DNA of 51,411 bases from assembly GCF_001039355.2 (NCBI RefSeq), contig NW_019775566.1:114596-166006 (forward strand), written 5' to 3'. A program made the position numbers and the translations under genes. Position 1 is the stretch's first letter. Each line of letters opens with the position of its first letter. The notes beneath the pieces are model-generated. The model was not told where the DNA came from. It saw only the letters and a list, made by a program, of their open reading frames with translations, and made no database searches. This DNA comes from Lingula anatina. Taxonomy: Eukaryota > Brachiopoda > Lingulata > Lingulida > Lingulidae. Below, in pieces: positions 35,467 to 46,910 of this stretch.

Positions 35467-37332
35467 ATTCTTCATCCCCTCCACCTTGCCACACTGGAGG
35501 GAAATGGATGCCAGTAGAAACAGTGGGCGAGAAGTCCACCAATACAGCACAACCTGGTGCTCCACTGGGTATCCATGATGGCAATACGAATCTCGACCAG
35601 CAGCCAGAAGATGGCGCTGTTAACTCTAGTCAACGAGAGGAGCCATGCAGCTTGGATGAGTGGATGGATGGGGATAATTCTTTTTCTGACTTTGGGGAAG
35701 ATGATAGAGAGAAGAGTATTAACTCTGTTCGACTGGAAACTGAAGGGAAAAAACATAAGAAGAAAGTCAAAATAGCAGATAGTTTGGACGGGAAATATTA
35801 TTGCCAGCCATGTCAAAAATCATTCAGGACTAAGTATACTTATGCTTACCATTTTGATAGCAAGAACCATAAGCTGAATGTTAAGATTGCTTCACAGCAT
35901 GGTGACACCAATGAGAAAACATTTTCTGACTACTCTTTTAGAAAAAACGTTGAAGATAGCAGTGACAGGGTAGTTGAAAGTGACAGAAGTGGCACAGGAA
36001 CTGCAGGAATAAAACATGGGAGTGGAAATGAGATACAAGATAGTGTGGATGGAAGATATTATTGCCAGCCATGTCAGAAATCATTCATCAATAAGTATAC
36101 CCACGCTTACCATTGTGAAAGCAACAGCCATAAGTTGTGTGTTAAAGTTGCCTCCGTCTCTAAGGACTCCACTGAACCCTTCAGCCACAAAACAAGTGCA
36201 AATGAAGGTGGAACCAACAACAAGGCAAATGAACAAGGAGACACCACTCAGGGACCATCGGACATACACAACAGGAGGAAAACCCGCGAGGAAACTTGTT
36301 CCTGTGAGGAGGAAGAAGGTAGTGTTGAGGGTGGAAGAGAACCCTCGGAGGCAGACACCGAAGATTATTATAGCGGAACATGTGACCCAGATGTGAACAA
36401 CAAGGTGAATGAAAGTCATGAATGGGAGAATGCGATTGGGCAGGGCGATGCTAACGAAGATGAAGATAACGATCATGATACCAAGTGTGGTCCTGATTTT
36501 GTGTATTCCTGTGTCCCCTGTGGCAGAACATTTAATTCTAAATACACCTATGCTTACCATTTGGAATCTGGCTTACACAAGAGAAGAAGTGGACCAAAAG
36601 AACCCGAGGAAAAGGAAGATGTGAAGATCATCTGTAGGCCCTGTGACCGAGTGTTTCACAATAAGTACAACATGGCCAGACACCTGCTGACGGGTCTGCA
36701 CTGTAAGAAGGCCAAAGGTCATCCCGAGGAGTTGAACTTGATCGTGCGCTACCAGGCGCTCATGCTGCGCCTCAGTCCATACCAGTGCCAGATATGCTTG
36801 TTTTTCTGCAACTCTCACAGTGATCTCAAGATCCACATGGCAACGGCTGATCATGTGACAAAAACCTGGGATTTGATTGGTCCAATGATGTGTGGTATTT
36901 GTAAGTTCACGTGTGAAACCAATGAGACTATGTTGAAGCACATGGAGCTGGCGGAGCATCTGAAAGCTCTGAAGAGCACTGACCGTGTCTGTGTCATTAA
37001 AGAGTCCAGATTTCTGATAAACTGTAAAATATGTGGCAAGAAGGTCCATTCGGCCAGCCAGTTGGAGAAACACTTGAATACGAAGCACACTAATCCTCCC
37101 AAGGAAAAGCATACCCCAGTGTGTGCACAGTGCGGGATAACGTGCATCTCGAATTATGCACTGAACATACATGTGCGGCGCATTCACACAAAGGAAAGGC
37201 CGTTCCATTGTAACATTTGTCAGGTTTCCTTCTTTGATCACTACACCTTGTTTCTCCATGAAATGAGCATCAAGCATCAAAAGATGTGTAACCAAAAGAA
37301 TGGAGAAAATAACAAGCCAAAGAAAAAGTTAG
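35467..37332 (+). CDS. Multi-C2H2 zinc-finger protein, large finger exon (copy A)
   Basis: Acceptor TTTTTTAG before 35467; donor TTAG|GTGGGT after 37332; phase 1 at both ends. It encodes a diverged minisatellite unit, an acidic linker and nine C2H2 fingers. The first four have long H-X5-H spacing and share a K-Y-[TN]-[YHM]-A core (for example CQPCQKSFRTKYTYAYH). Five further fingers follow, ending with a pair joined by the classical-like linker HTKERPF. Acidic spacers separate the first three fingers. Copy B has a 10-residue insertion (REGDVEENIN) after 'SDY' relative to this copy. It probably binds DNA or RNA; no catalytic domain was seen. Confidence 0.88.
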
Positions 37333-37710
37333 GTGGGTGGCAAAATTTGTGAAAGGTTGCTTTTTAAGAGTTTTCTGAATTGTATGAAAACTCAGAATTC
37401 AAAGTAAGACCAAGGAGAGCATGGTTAAATCTTTAAAAAAAAAATAAATAACTGAATGAATTTTTTATAATTTATTGTATTAAATTAAATTATTAGTAAT
37501 TAATGTTTCAGTATACAGTATAAGAATATTCTTAACCAAAGTGGTCAACATGTTTTAAACAACAGTTATGCTTTATACATATTTAGGATTGGTTTGGCCT
37601 TCTTTCTCTTTCAGAGAATAATTAATAAAGGCATTCCCATCTGTAATGAATTTGATTAATAATCAAATATATTTTTTCATCTATATATAATATACATGTG
37701 TGTATTTCAG

Positions 37711-38003
37711 AGTCCAGAGATAAGGCCAAAAAGAATGGAAAAAAGAGTTTGTACAAATGTAGACAATGTGACTACACTGTGACAGTGCATGCTCAATTAC
37801 GACAGCACTTCATTCAAGCGCATGCTGATGCCGTACAAGAATGCAAAGTGTGTGGGATCACGTTCTGCGATAAATACAAGTTGAAAGCCCACTGCAACAC
37901 TTCAGGGCATCGGAGGAAGGAGCAGCTAGCAGAGCAGGCTGATGTACACGTCTTTTCCTGTGACATTTGCAAGAGGAAATTCTACAGCTCTAAGACGTAT
38001 AAG
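37711..38003 (+). CDS. Multi-C2H2 zinc-finger protein, exon 3 (copy A)
   Basis: Acceptor TATTTCAG before 37711 (phase 1, split Glu codon); donor AAG|GTACCT after 38003 (phase 0). It encodes a lysine-rich linker and two complete fingers (CRQCDYTV...HFIQAH and CKVCGITF...HCNTSGH). It also encodes the cysteine half of a third finger (CDICKRKFYSSKTYK) whose histidines are in the next exon. Confidence 0.88.
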
Positions 38004-38698
38004 GTACCTGCCTAGGTCATTGCCCAAGAGCATTATGTGTTCAGTTCAATTCAATTCGATCATGATTTGTGTTTATGGTAAATTTATAACCACACCAAGA
38101 AGTTGTATCTCACTGCTGAGCTTGAATATTTTATTAGTAATCTAACTAGTACATCTGTTCATTATATGAAGATATATATTTGTTCAGTCACAAACTGGCA
38201 ATGCAATCACCAATTAGAGAATGGTAATGCACCAGTTGTATTGTTGTTATTATATTATATTATATTGTACACAGTCATGATAATTTATGAATTGAATTTA
38301 AATTCAATTAAATGCAATTGAAACCTAGTGCCAGGCAATTTTAGGCTTGTCTTGGTCACAGTAATTTTAATTTTCTTTCATACCAAAAGAGGGCAGCACA
38401 TTTTGTAAAACAATGATTGAGACCAGTCAGTAATGATGATAGAAACTGGTAACTTAAATGAAAGCTTTTAATTTGAGCTGAAAAAATTATAAAATTTTTA
38501 TAACTGAAGTTTATACTTATAGAAGTGTAACAAAAGCTTAATGCTTTATTTTGGCTAAGAAAATGGAAAATATAAAACATTTCCTTTCTTTCATTGTCCT
38601 TCATTTCTTCATAGACTTTCAATATTAGTATACATTGTAAGTGTTATAAGTCTGTGTAAATACCCTTCTGCTTACCCCTGTATTTTTTTCCATTTCAG

Positions 38699-38885
38699 AA
38701 GCACTTGGTGTCAGCCCACGCAGAGTCATGTGGGATGGACCTTATGGGCAGCGCACATGAAACTCAGGAGAAATACAAAGATTTCCTGAGTAGCATCCAG
38801 CAGTCCCGTAGCAAAGTTCCTTGCCCAGACTGTGGGAAACATGTTGCACCCCGGTATATGGAGTCTCATTTGAGAGTACACACAG
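38699..38885 (+). CDS. Multi-C2H2 zinc-finger protein, exon 4 (copy A)
   Basis: It begins KHLVSAH, which supplies both histidines of the finger started in exon 3. A spacer and one more finger (CPDCGKHVAPRYMESHLRVHTG) follow. Acceptor CATTTCAG before 38699; donor CACACAG|GTATTAG after 38885, phase 1. The following intron holds CA-rich repeats and a poly-G run before the ambiguous base. Confidence 0.88.
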
Positions 38886-38935
38886 GTATTAGAATTTTCT
38901 GCGGTTCAGGACCCCTTCGTCTTCCCCTGTCCTCT

Positions 38936-38994
38936 ACACACACTTATATACAAGCACACACACACACGCACGCACATGCACGCACACACACACT
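38936..38994 (+). repeat. (CA)n-rich simple repeat in intron 4
   Basis: CACA/CGCA-type simple sequence, shared in shorter and altered form by the second copy near 44595-44652. It is useful for telling the two copies apart. Confidence 0.8.
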
Positions 38995-39167
38995 TCCCCG
39001 TCCTAGTTTTATAAATGCAGCTGAGACATTTTTCGTGCACTGCAAGCAGTCTTCTTCACCTTTTTGCCCATAAAGTGCTAAATTTTATTGCACCAATATC
39101 TGATTGTCTATTAAAGAAATGGGGGGGGGGGGGGGGGGCATTTTTGCCCAGTTGGGGTTTTTTTTGT

Positions 39168-39168
39168 N
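39168..39168. other. Single ambiguous base, probable contig join
   Basis: The N falls between the end of duplicated copy A (poly-G near 39121-39138 plus a poor-quality-looking tail) and the start of copy B at about 39178. The flanking tail resembles the start of copy B's post-poly-G sequence only loosely. Confidence 0.75.
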
Positions 39169-41079
39169 CAATTAAGCATATTTTTACAATTTTAGAGGTA
39201 TTTCTTTGCAAGTGTTCTGGAAGGTAGACATAAAATATTTCGATAAATTACAGATAAAGGTGTTTAAAAAGTTGATATTCTTCTTTGGTATAATACAGTA
39301 AAATGGATGGACGTTGCACATTTAACTGATCTTGCCCTCGTAAGATAGTTGAAGAATAAAGTACTTGCTCTGTGTAATTTCTGGTCACTGACCTCCTCTG
39401 TCATATAATCTGATTGATGACCGGAATGTGTAGGGGGGGGGGGGGGACTGAATGGAACATGTGCAAAAAAAAAATAAAATAATAATAATAATAAATACCA
39501 GTGGGTCAACCAGATTACCAAAAAGAAGAAGATGAAGAAAAAAAGACGAAGTAAAGAATAAAAAAATCTTCAAATTTCCTCTCGAAAATTTAATGCACTG
39601 TCCATACTGAGATGTGGCATTAGTTGATGAAACCAATACATCATGGCTTTAATGTTTGCTGTCGTGCATTATTTCTCATTACTGGCTGCTGGAGGCTGTG
39701 GTTAAGTGCACTAATACAAAAGTGATCTATGATCTCCATCCAAAGACCAGGACATTAACAGACATCCAACATTAGCTACGCCTACTATTTCCTAGAACCA
39801 GCCAATGTGGATTAGGGCCGCGTTCACTCTCGAGTTGAGCAGGTCGATCTGAAAGATGTATATATGCACTGGCCTAATAGTTTTAATTGTTATTAATACG
39901 ACTACATGAGATGTGCTAGTCTCTCTTCACAACAAGTCCAATGCTGCTGTAATGAACTTTGAGTAGAATCCACAGTGCTGATGTCATTTTGATTGATCCA
40001 GTTGAGTGTTATGTGTAGCCAGCCTATGAAGAACGGGGAGGACATAGATTACGTCAGATTGATTACCGATTTGAAGAGTTGTGGCGGAACATTTTATGTT
40101 GTTGTTAATTATAATGGAAGGGACATGTTGTTGAGTCACTGCGGGAACAAATTATGGGTTGAGAGTAAAAGGCAATTAATACTCCCATGTTATGTTTGGA
40201 TTCTGGGCTTAAAGTTCAATTAATGATAAGTGGAATTTTGATGAACGTAAATATCAATTGTCTTCTGTACTTTGCTGGTTATTGTTTTCTCCTAATAGCC
40301 ATGGGCTGGTATCATAAAATGTTTTGATGGAGATTTGATTTCAGATGAATTATTTGTTATTTTAGAGTAATTGTGTCATAGAGTTCATTAAAAAGATGAA
40401 CAGATAATGAAATATGATGTCAATGGAGGATGGGGCTATTTTCACATCATGCAGTAAATTTAGTGAAACAGTCTAGTAGTGCTTAGAGAGGTCCTAACAT
40501 GTGAAGAAGTGTCAAGAGTTTTTACTACTTTTTACAAGTTCTCTAAAAGTTCACTTCTGGTCATTCACTTAAGTTAATTAATTGACCATGTCAGCTATGT
40601 TAAGAGGACTCTTATGGAAGAATCAAGATATTAATTAAATAATAAATCGTATTTGCAAAGCAAACTAGCACAGACTAGCTTGTATTGCTTAGTATGTTCC
40701 TCGATGTGAAAAGGACCAATAAGAGCGCAAACAAATCCGCGGATCAAATATGGCAACCCACTAAAAAGCTTGCCAGTTAATTCCCCGATTAGACACTGAA
40801 TAGATTCCCCGCGGGGATTATGCAGCAAGCATTCAAGTGGGTCAGCCATATTTGATCCACAGATCTGTTAGTCTGCTGTTCTGAATGTGCTCTAAGACAA
40901 TAGAAAGGCATGCAATAAATCTTGCAAAGTGTGAAAATCAAACATGGGTTATGATACATAACTAATTAGAAAATCACCTTCAACCTTTTGATGATTAGAG
41001 ATAAACCGATATCTGTTTTATGTTATTTCATCATCATAATTTATATATTTGTCTTTTTATTTTTCAAATTATTTTTTAG

Positions 41080-42975
41080 ATTCTTCATCCCCTCCACCTT
41101 GCCACACTGGAGGGAAATGGATGCCAGTAGGAACAGTGGGCGAGAAGGCCACCAGTACAGCACAACCTGGTGCTCCCTTGGGTATCCATGATGGCAATAC
41201 GAATCTCGACCAGCAGCCAGAAGATGGAGCTGTTAACTCTAGTCAACAAGAGGAGCCATGCAGCTTGGATGAGTGGATGGATGGGGATAATTCTTTTTCG
41301 GATTTTGGGGAAGATGATAGAGAGAAGAATGTTAACTCTGTTAGACTGGAAATTGAAAGGAAAAAACATAAGAAGAAAGGCAAAATACCAGATAGTTTGG
41401 ACGGAAAATATTATTGCCAGCAATGTCGAAAATCATTCAGGACTAAGTATACTTACGCTTACCATTTTGATAGCAAGAACCATAAGCTGAATGTTAAGAT
41501 TGCTTCGCAGCATGGTGACACCAATGAGAAAACATTTTCTGACTACAGGGAAGGTGATGTAGAAGAGAATATCAACTCTTTTAGAAAAAATGTCGAAGAT
41601 AGCAGTGACAGGGTAGTTGAAGGTGACACAAATGGTATAGGAACCTCAGGGATCAAACATGGGAGGGGAAATGAGATACAAGATAGTGTGGATAGAAGAT
41701 ATTATTGCCAGCCATGTCAGAAATCATTCATCAATAAGTATACCTACGCTTACCACTGTGAAAGCAACAGTCATAAGTTGTGTGTTAAAGTTTCCTCTGT
41801 CTCTAAGGACTCCACTGAACCCCACAGCCACAAAACAAGTGCAAATGAAGGTGGAACCAACAACAAGGCAAATGAACTAGGAGACACCACTCGGGGACCA
41901 TCGGACAAACACAACAGGAGGAAGAACCGCGAGGAAACTTGTTCCTGTGAGGAGGAAGAAGGTAGTGATGAGGGTGGAAGAGAACCCTCGGAGACAGACA
42001 CCGAGGATTATTATGGCGGAACATGTGACCCAGATGTGAACGACAAGGTGAATGAAAGTCATGAATGGGAGAATGCGATTGGGCAGGGCGATGCTAATGA
42101 AGATGAAGATAACGATCATGACACCAAGTGTGGTCCTGATTTTGTGTACTCCTGTGTCCCCTGTGGCAGAACATTTAATTCTAAATACACCTATGCTTAC
42201 CATTTGGAATCTGGCTTACACAAGAGAAGAAGTGGCCCAAAAGAAACCGAGGAAAAGGAAGATGTGAAGATCATCTGTAGGCCCTGTGACCGAGTGTTTC
42301 ACAATAAGTACAACATGGCCAGACACCTGCTGACGGGTCTGCACTGTAAGAAGGCCAAAGGTCATCCCGAGGAGTTGAACTTGATCGTGCGCTACCAGGC
42401 GCTCATGCTGCGCCTCAGCCCATACCAGTGCCAGATTTGCTCATTTTTCTGCAACTCTCACAGTGATCTCAAGATCCACATGGCAACGGCTGATCATGTG
42501 ACAAAAACCTGGGATTTGATTGGTCCAATGATGTGTGGTATTTGTAAGTTTACATGTGAAACCAATGAGACTATGTTGAAGCACATGGAGCTGGCGGAGC
42601 ATCTGAAAGCTCTGAAGAGCACTGACCGTGTCTGTGTCATTAAAGAGTCCAGATTTCTGATAAACTGTAAAATATGTGGCAAGAAGGTCCATTCGGCCAG
42701 CCAGCTGGAGAAACACTTGAATACGAAGCACACTAATCCTCCCAAGGAAAGGCATACCCCAGTGTGTGCACAGTGCGGGATAACGTGCATCTCGAACTAC
42801 GCACTGAACATACATGTGCGGCGCATTCACACAAAGGAAAGGCCGTTCCACTGTAACATTTGTCAGGTTTCCTTCTTTGATCACTACACCTTGTTCCTCC
42901 ATGAAATGAGCATCAAGCATCAAAAGATGTGTAACCAGAAGAATGGAGAAAATAACAAGCCAAAGAAAAAGCCAG
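41080..42975 (+). CDS. Multi-C2H2 zinc-finger protein, large finger exon (copy B)
   Basis: Same exon as 35467-37332 with the same splice phases (donor CCAG|GTGGGT). It is 30 bases longer because of an in-frame insertion encoding REGDVEENIN between the first and second fingers. All nine finger Cys/His sets are intact. Substitutions concentrate in the acidic linkers; the distal five fingers are nearly unchanged. Whether it is an allele or a true second copy is discussed in the findings. Confidence 0.88.
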
Positions 42976-43347
42976 GTGGGTGGCAAGTTTTGTGAAAGGT
43001 TGCTTTTTAAGATTTTTTCTGAATTGTATGAAAACTCAGAATTCAAGGTAAGACCAAGGGGAGCATTGTTAAATCTAAAAAAGATTAACTGAATGGACTT
43101 TATATAATTTATTGTATTAAATTAAATTATTAGTAATTAATGTTTCAGTATACAGTATAAGAATATTCTTAACCAAAGTGGTCAACATGTTTTAAACAAC
43201 AGTTACGCTTTATACATATTTAGGATTGGTTTGGCCTTCTTTCTCTTTCAGAGAATAATTAATAAAGTCATTCCCATCTGTTATGAATTTGATTAATAAT
43301 CAAATATATTTTTTCATCTATATATAATATACATGTGTGTATTTCAG

Positions 43348-43640
43348 AGTCCAGAGATAAGGCCAAAAAGAATGGAAAAAAGAGTTTGTATAAATGTAGA
43401 CAATGTGACTACACTGTGACAGTGCATGCTCAATTACGACAGCACTTCATTCAAGCGCATGCTGATGCCGTACAAGAATGCAAAGTGTGTGGGATCACGT
43501 TCTGCGATAAATACAAGTTGAAAGCCCACTGCAACACTTCAGGGCATCGGAGGAAGGAGCAGCTAGCAGAGCAGGCTGATGTACACGTCTTTTCCTGTGA
43601 CATTTGCAAGAGGAAATTCTACAGCTCTAAGACGTATAAG
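43348..43640 (+). CDS. Multi-C2H2 zinc-finger protein, exon 3 (copy B)
   Basis: It encodes the same 97 complete codons as 37711-38003, with only silent change visible. Acceptor and donor are identical (TATTTCAG, AAG|GTACCT). Confidence 0.88.
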
Positions 43641-44354
43641 GTACCTGCCTAGGTCATTGCCCAAGAGCATTATGTGTACAGTTCAATTCAATTCAATCAT
43701 GATTTGTGTTTATGGTAAATTTATAACCACACCAAGAAGTTGTATCTCACTGCTGAGCTTGAATATTTTATTAGTAATCTGTCTAGTACATCTGTTCATT
43801 ATATGAAGATATATATTTGTTCAGTCACAAACTGGCAATGCAATCACCAATTAGAGAATGGTAATGCACCAGTTGTATTGCTGTTATTATATTATGTTGT
43901 ATTGTACACGGTCATGATAATTTATGTACCAGAACCGAAATGAATTGAATTTAAATTCAATTAAATTCAATTGAAACCTAGTGCCAGGCAATTTTAGGCT
44001 TGTCTTGGTCACAGTAATTTTAATTTTCTTTCATACCAAAAGAGGGCAGCACATTTTGTAAAACAATGATTGAGACCAGTCAGTAATGATGATGGAAACT
44101 GGTAACTTAAATGAAAGCTTTTAATTTGAGCCGAAAAAATTATAAAATTTTTCTTATGGTATAATTGAAGTTTATAGAAGTGTAACAAAAGCTTAATGCT
44201 TTATTTGGGCTAAGAAAATGGAAAATATAAAACATTTCCTTTCTTTCATTGCCCTTCATTTCTTCATAGACTTTCAATATTAGTATACATTGTAAGTGTT
44301 ATAAGTCTGTGTGAATACCCTTCTGCTTACCCCTGTATTTTTTTTCCATTTCAG

Positions 44355-44541
44355 AAGCACTTGGTGTCAGCCCACGCAGAGTCATGTGGGATGGACCTTA
44401 TGGGCAGCGCACATGAAACTCAGGAGAAATACAAAGATTTCCTGAGTAGCATCCAGCAGTCCCGTAGCAAAGTCCCTTGCCCAGACTGTGGGAAACATGT
44501 TGCACCCAGATATATGGAGTCCCATTTGAGAGTACACACAG
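44355..44541 (+). CDS. Multi-C2H2 zinc-finger protein, exon 4 (copy B)
   Basis: Same product as 38699-38885, with the donor CACACAG|GTAGTAA. It is phase compatible with exon 5 at 45070 (HTG|ELPFKC). Confidence 0.88.
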
Positions 44542-44814
44542 GTAGTAAAATTTTCTGTGGTTCAGGAGCCCTTCGCCTTCCCCTGTCCTCTACACGCACT
44601 TATATACAAGCACACACACACACAGTCACACACACGCACATGCACGCACACTTCCCCTTCCTAGTTTTATAAATGCAGCTGAGACATTTCTTCTGTCTTC
44701 TTCACCTTTTTGCACATAAAGTGTTAAATTTTATTGCACCAATATCTGATTGTCTATTAAAGAAATGGGGGGGGGGGGGGGGGTAGCTATTTCGACCAGT
44801 TGAGGTCATTTTAA

Positions 44815-46350
44815 CTTTTCAACCATCTTTAGGCAGGTAATCACAGAACTCTGTTTTAACGCGTTTGGAAAATTTGTACACCATTTTATCTTTACGCATT
44901 TAATAGTGGAATGCTTCCTATCATGAATGTCATCTGTTATATTTTTTATCAGGTGCATAATATACAATTACCTTTAAAAAAAAAGCAAAGTTAAATCTAA
45001 AATAGCCAATGGCTTGGAGGTTTTTTTTTCGGAATAAAAATTGAAGTTATTCTGTATTTTTGATTTTAGGCGAACTTCCGTTCAAGTGTACACAATGCTC
45101 CACCTGCTTCTCTCACGTGGACACTCTACGCCGCCATGTCTACCATGTCCATCTCAAAGAACCACGAGGAACATGCAACCTGTGTAAGAAATCGTTTTTC
45201 ACCAGCCATGGCTACAAAGTCCACATGCTGTCTCATGATAAAAATGCTGTCAAACAATTTGTTTGCGATGTGTGTGGTGCTGAATTTTGGACACAGTCAT
45301 CTTTGAACCTCCATCAGAAAAATCATCAGAAAAATTTTCAGTGTCCGTACGAAAATTGCAGAGTAAAGGTAGCATACAAAAATGACCTGAAGCTTCACAT
45401 GCGCGTGCACTCAAATGAGCGGCCATATTTGTGCGATCTCTGCGGCTACGCAGGCAAGGGTCAACAAGCACTAACCCGCCATCGCAGGACTCACACAGGT
45501 GAGCGAAATTACAGCTGCGATTACTGCCCTTACAAGAGCACAGACTGTACCAAGATGAAGAGACACATGCGCATTCATATTGGCTCCAAGCCCTTCAAGT
45601 GCCCCTACTGTGAATATTCCTGCAACACTTTGGAGAACGTGAGGAAGCACATTCTCAAATCTAAAAAACACAAAGATTGTTTTGTGTACCCATGCAGATT
45701 TTGCTCCTACGGTAGCAATAGCAGCAAGGAGTTCAAGTCACACATTCTCAGCGAACACAAAGACCAGATCAGTGACTCTGGCACTATAGACGTCGTATCA
45801 GTCTACTCAGGATTGTACGTGAAAATAGAAGATCTAAAAGCCCCTGCTGAGGGAATGAAAATATTTCAGGTGAAAGAACATACTGGGTCAAGCTATAACA
45901 CAGGCAAGAAGAAGGGTGCGGGAGGTGAAAAGCAGAGGAGTAAATTAAAAAGAAAATGTGAAAATGATCACAGCTATGATGCACTCAGCAAGAAAACAAG
46001 AGGAAATGAGAGCGCTGACGTTCCAACAGCTGTATCCACTTCTGAATCGGCAATAAATGCTGATGGTCCACACATAATAACTGATAGCATAGGTGATGAA
46101 GTCACTGTTGTTATCAATTTCACAAATAGCAATGATCATAGAACAACAGGATCTTCTGTATTTACTCCAGCTGGTAACACGAACAACAAAAATGGGAGAC
46201 AAAAATAGAAATGCTATGGTCACTCCCACCCTCACACTTTTTCACTGTATCAATATAGATTTGGTAAATCCTTGAGGCAGTACTTGTGAAAAATACTCAA
46301 ATATATGTAAGGTCAGGGGCAGATCCAGAGATATTTTCTGACAGTCTTTC
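44815..46350. repeat. Duplicated segment holding the final zinc-finger exon, contiguous copy
   Basis: It matches 49888 to the window end, starting at CTTTTCAACCATCTTTAGGC and covering the intron end, the whole last exon and the 3' flank up to the start of a MITE. Its true right end lies beyond what the window allows to be compared. Confidence 0.85.
45070..46208 (+). CDS. Multi-C2H2 zinc-finger protein, terminal exon (contiguous copy)
   Basis: Acceptor TGATTTTAG before 45070; stop TAG at 46206-46208. Eight fingers follow in close order. The fourth has C-X4-C spacing (CPYENCRVKV...HMRVH). The fifth to seventh are joined by classical linkers (HSNERPY, HTGERNY, HIGSKPF). The seventh and eighth are of the CPYCEY/CRFCSY type. 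The tail has a lysine-rich KKK...KLKRKCE stretch that could be a nuclear localisation signal, then a Ser/Thr-rich end. With exons 1, 2B, 3B and 4B it gives 4734 bases, or 1577 residues. The downstream ~1 kb would be 3' UTR or flank. Confidence 0.9.
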
Positions 46351-46477
46351 AAATTATCTTTGTTGATCCATCTTCAATTTTGACCGTCTTCTGACAAAAA
46401 TGATATATCCGTCAATGTAAACTTGAAAATCTGGCCGTCTTCAGGAGGACCCAGAAGACAGCCTTAATCTGCCCCTG
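46315..46477. mobile_element. CAGGGGCGGAT-type MITE, copy 2
   Basis: The ends are CAGGGGCAGATCCAGAG and TTAATCTGCCCCTG; the flanks are AAGGT on both sides. Its sequence is the reverse-oriented relative of 32724-32892. It lies about 100 bases past the zinc-finger stop codon. Confidence 0.8.
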
Positions 46478-46760
46478 AAGGTTTTAAGCATTGGGTTTAC
46501 AAAGTCTAGGTAAAACTGTTAAAACTTAACCTTCACTGTCCAACAGTTAAGAATTATAAAGAATAGAAGAAAAGAATCACAGACATTCAGTGAAAAAGAG
46601 GCCAAGTCCTTGGTGGTTAACATTTCATGATAGGGATGTTGATTTTGCTTTTCTGTTGTTTTTCATCTTATTGAAATCTGTATCAATATATCTGTAGGAC
46701 TGGTTATTGATTCAGTGCATTGCATCTGAATAGATTTTCTCTTTTTCATATTTCTTATGT

Positions 46761-46910
46761 TATATGAAAATTTAATGGGTATTTCCCCCCATTTTATTCA
46801 GTGTAGATGTGTATATGAAAATTTAATGGGTATTTTCCCCCATTTTATTCAGTGTAGATGTGTTTATGAAAATTTAATACTTTCCCCCATTTGATTCAGT
46901 GTAGATGTTT
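46761..46910 (+). repeat. Three tandem ~50-base units
   Basis: The unit reads TATGAAAATTTAATGGGTAT, then a C-run, then CATTTTATTCAGTGTAGATG. The third unit has a short deletion. It lies in the 3' flank or UTR of the zinc-finger gene. Confidence 0.9.

Larger units (their letters stand above)
33576..39138. repeat. Duplicated 5.6 kb segment holding exons 2-4, copy A
   Basis: It matches 39178-44783 through introns and exons alike. Both noncoding and coding parts are near-identical, with small indels and one 30-base in-frame difference in the large exon. Copy A ends in a poly-G run shortly before the ambiguous base at 39168, and copy B begins about ten bases after it. Noncoding parts (for example 33576-35466) contain no gene that I recognise. 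Confidence 0.9.
39178..44783. repeat. Duplicated 5.6 kb segment holding exons 2-4, copy B
   Basis: Second copy of 33576-39138, in direct orientation. It continues past its own poly-G run (44767-44783) into the final exon without an ambiguous base, so this copy is contiguous through exon 5. Noncoding parts, including 39178-41079, contain no recognised gene. Confidence 0.9.

Noticed and set aside
36081-37295. Antisense open frames over the large finger exon (and the matching ones at 41771-43046)
   Set aside because: They are mirrors of intact C2H2 finger coding on the plus strand, with no domain of their own, and the same pattern appears in both copies.
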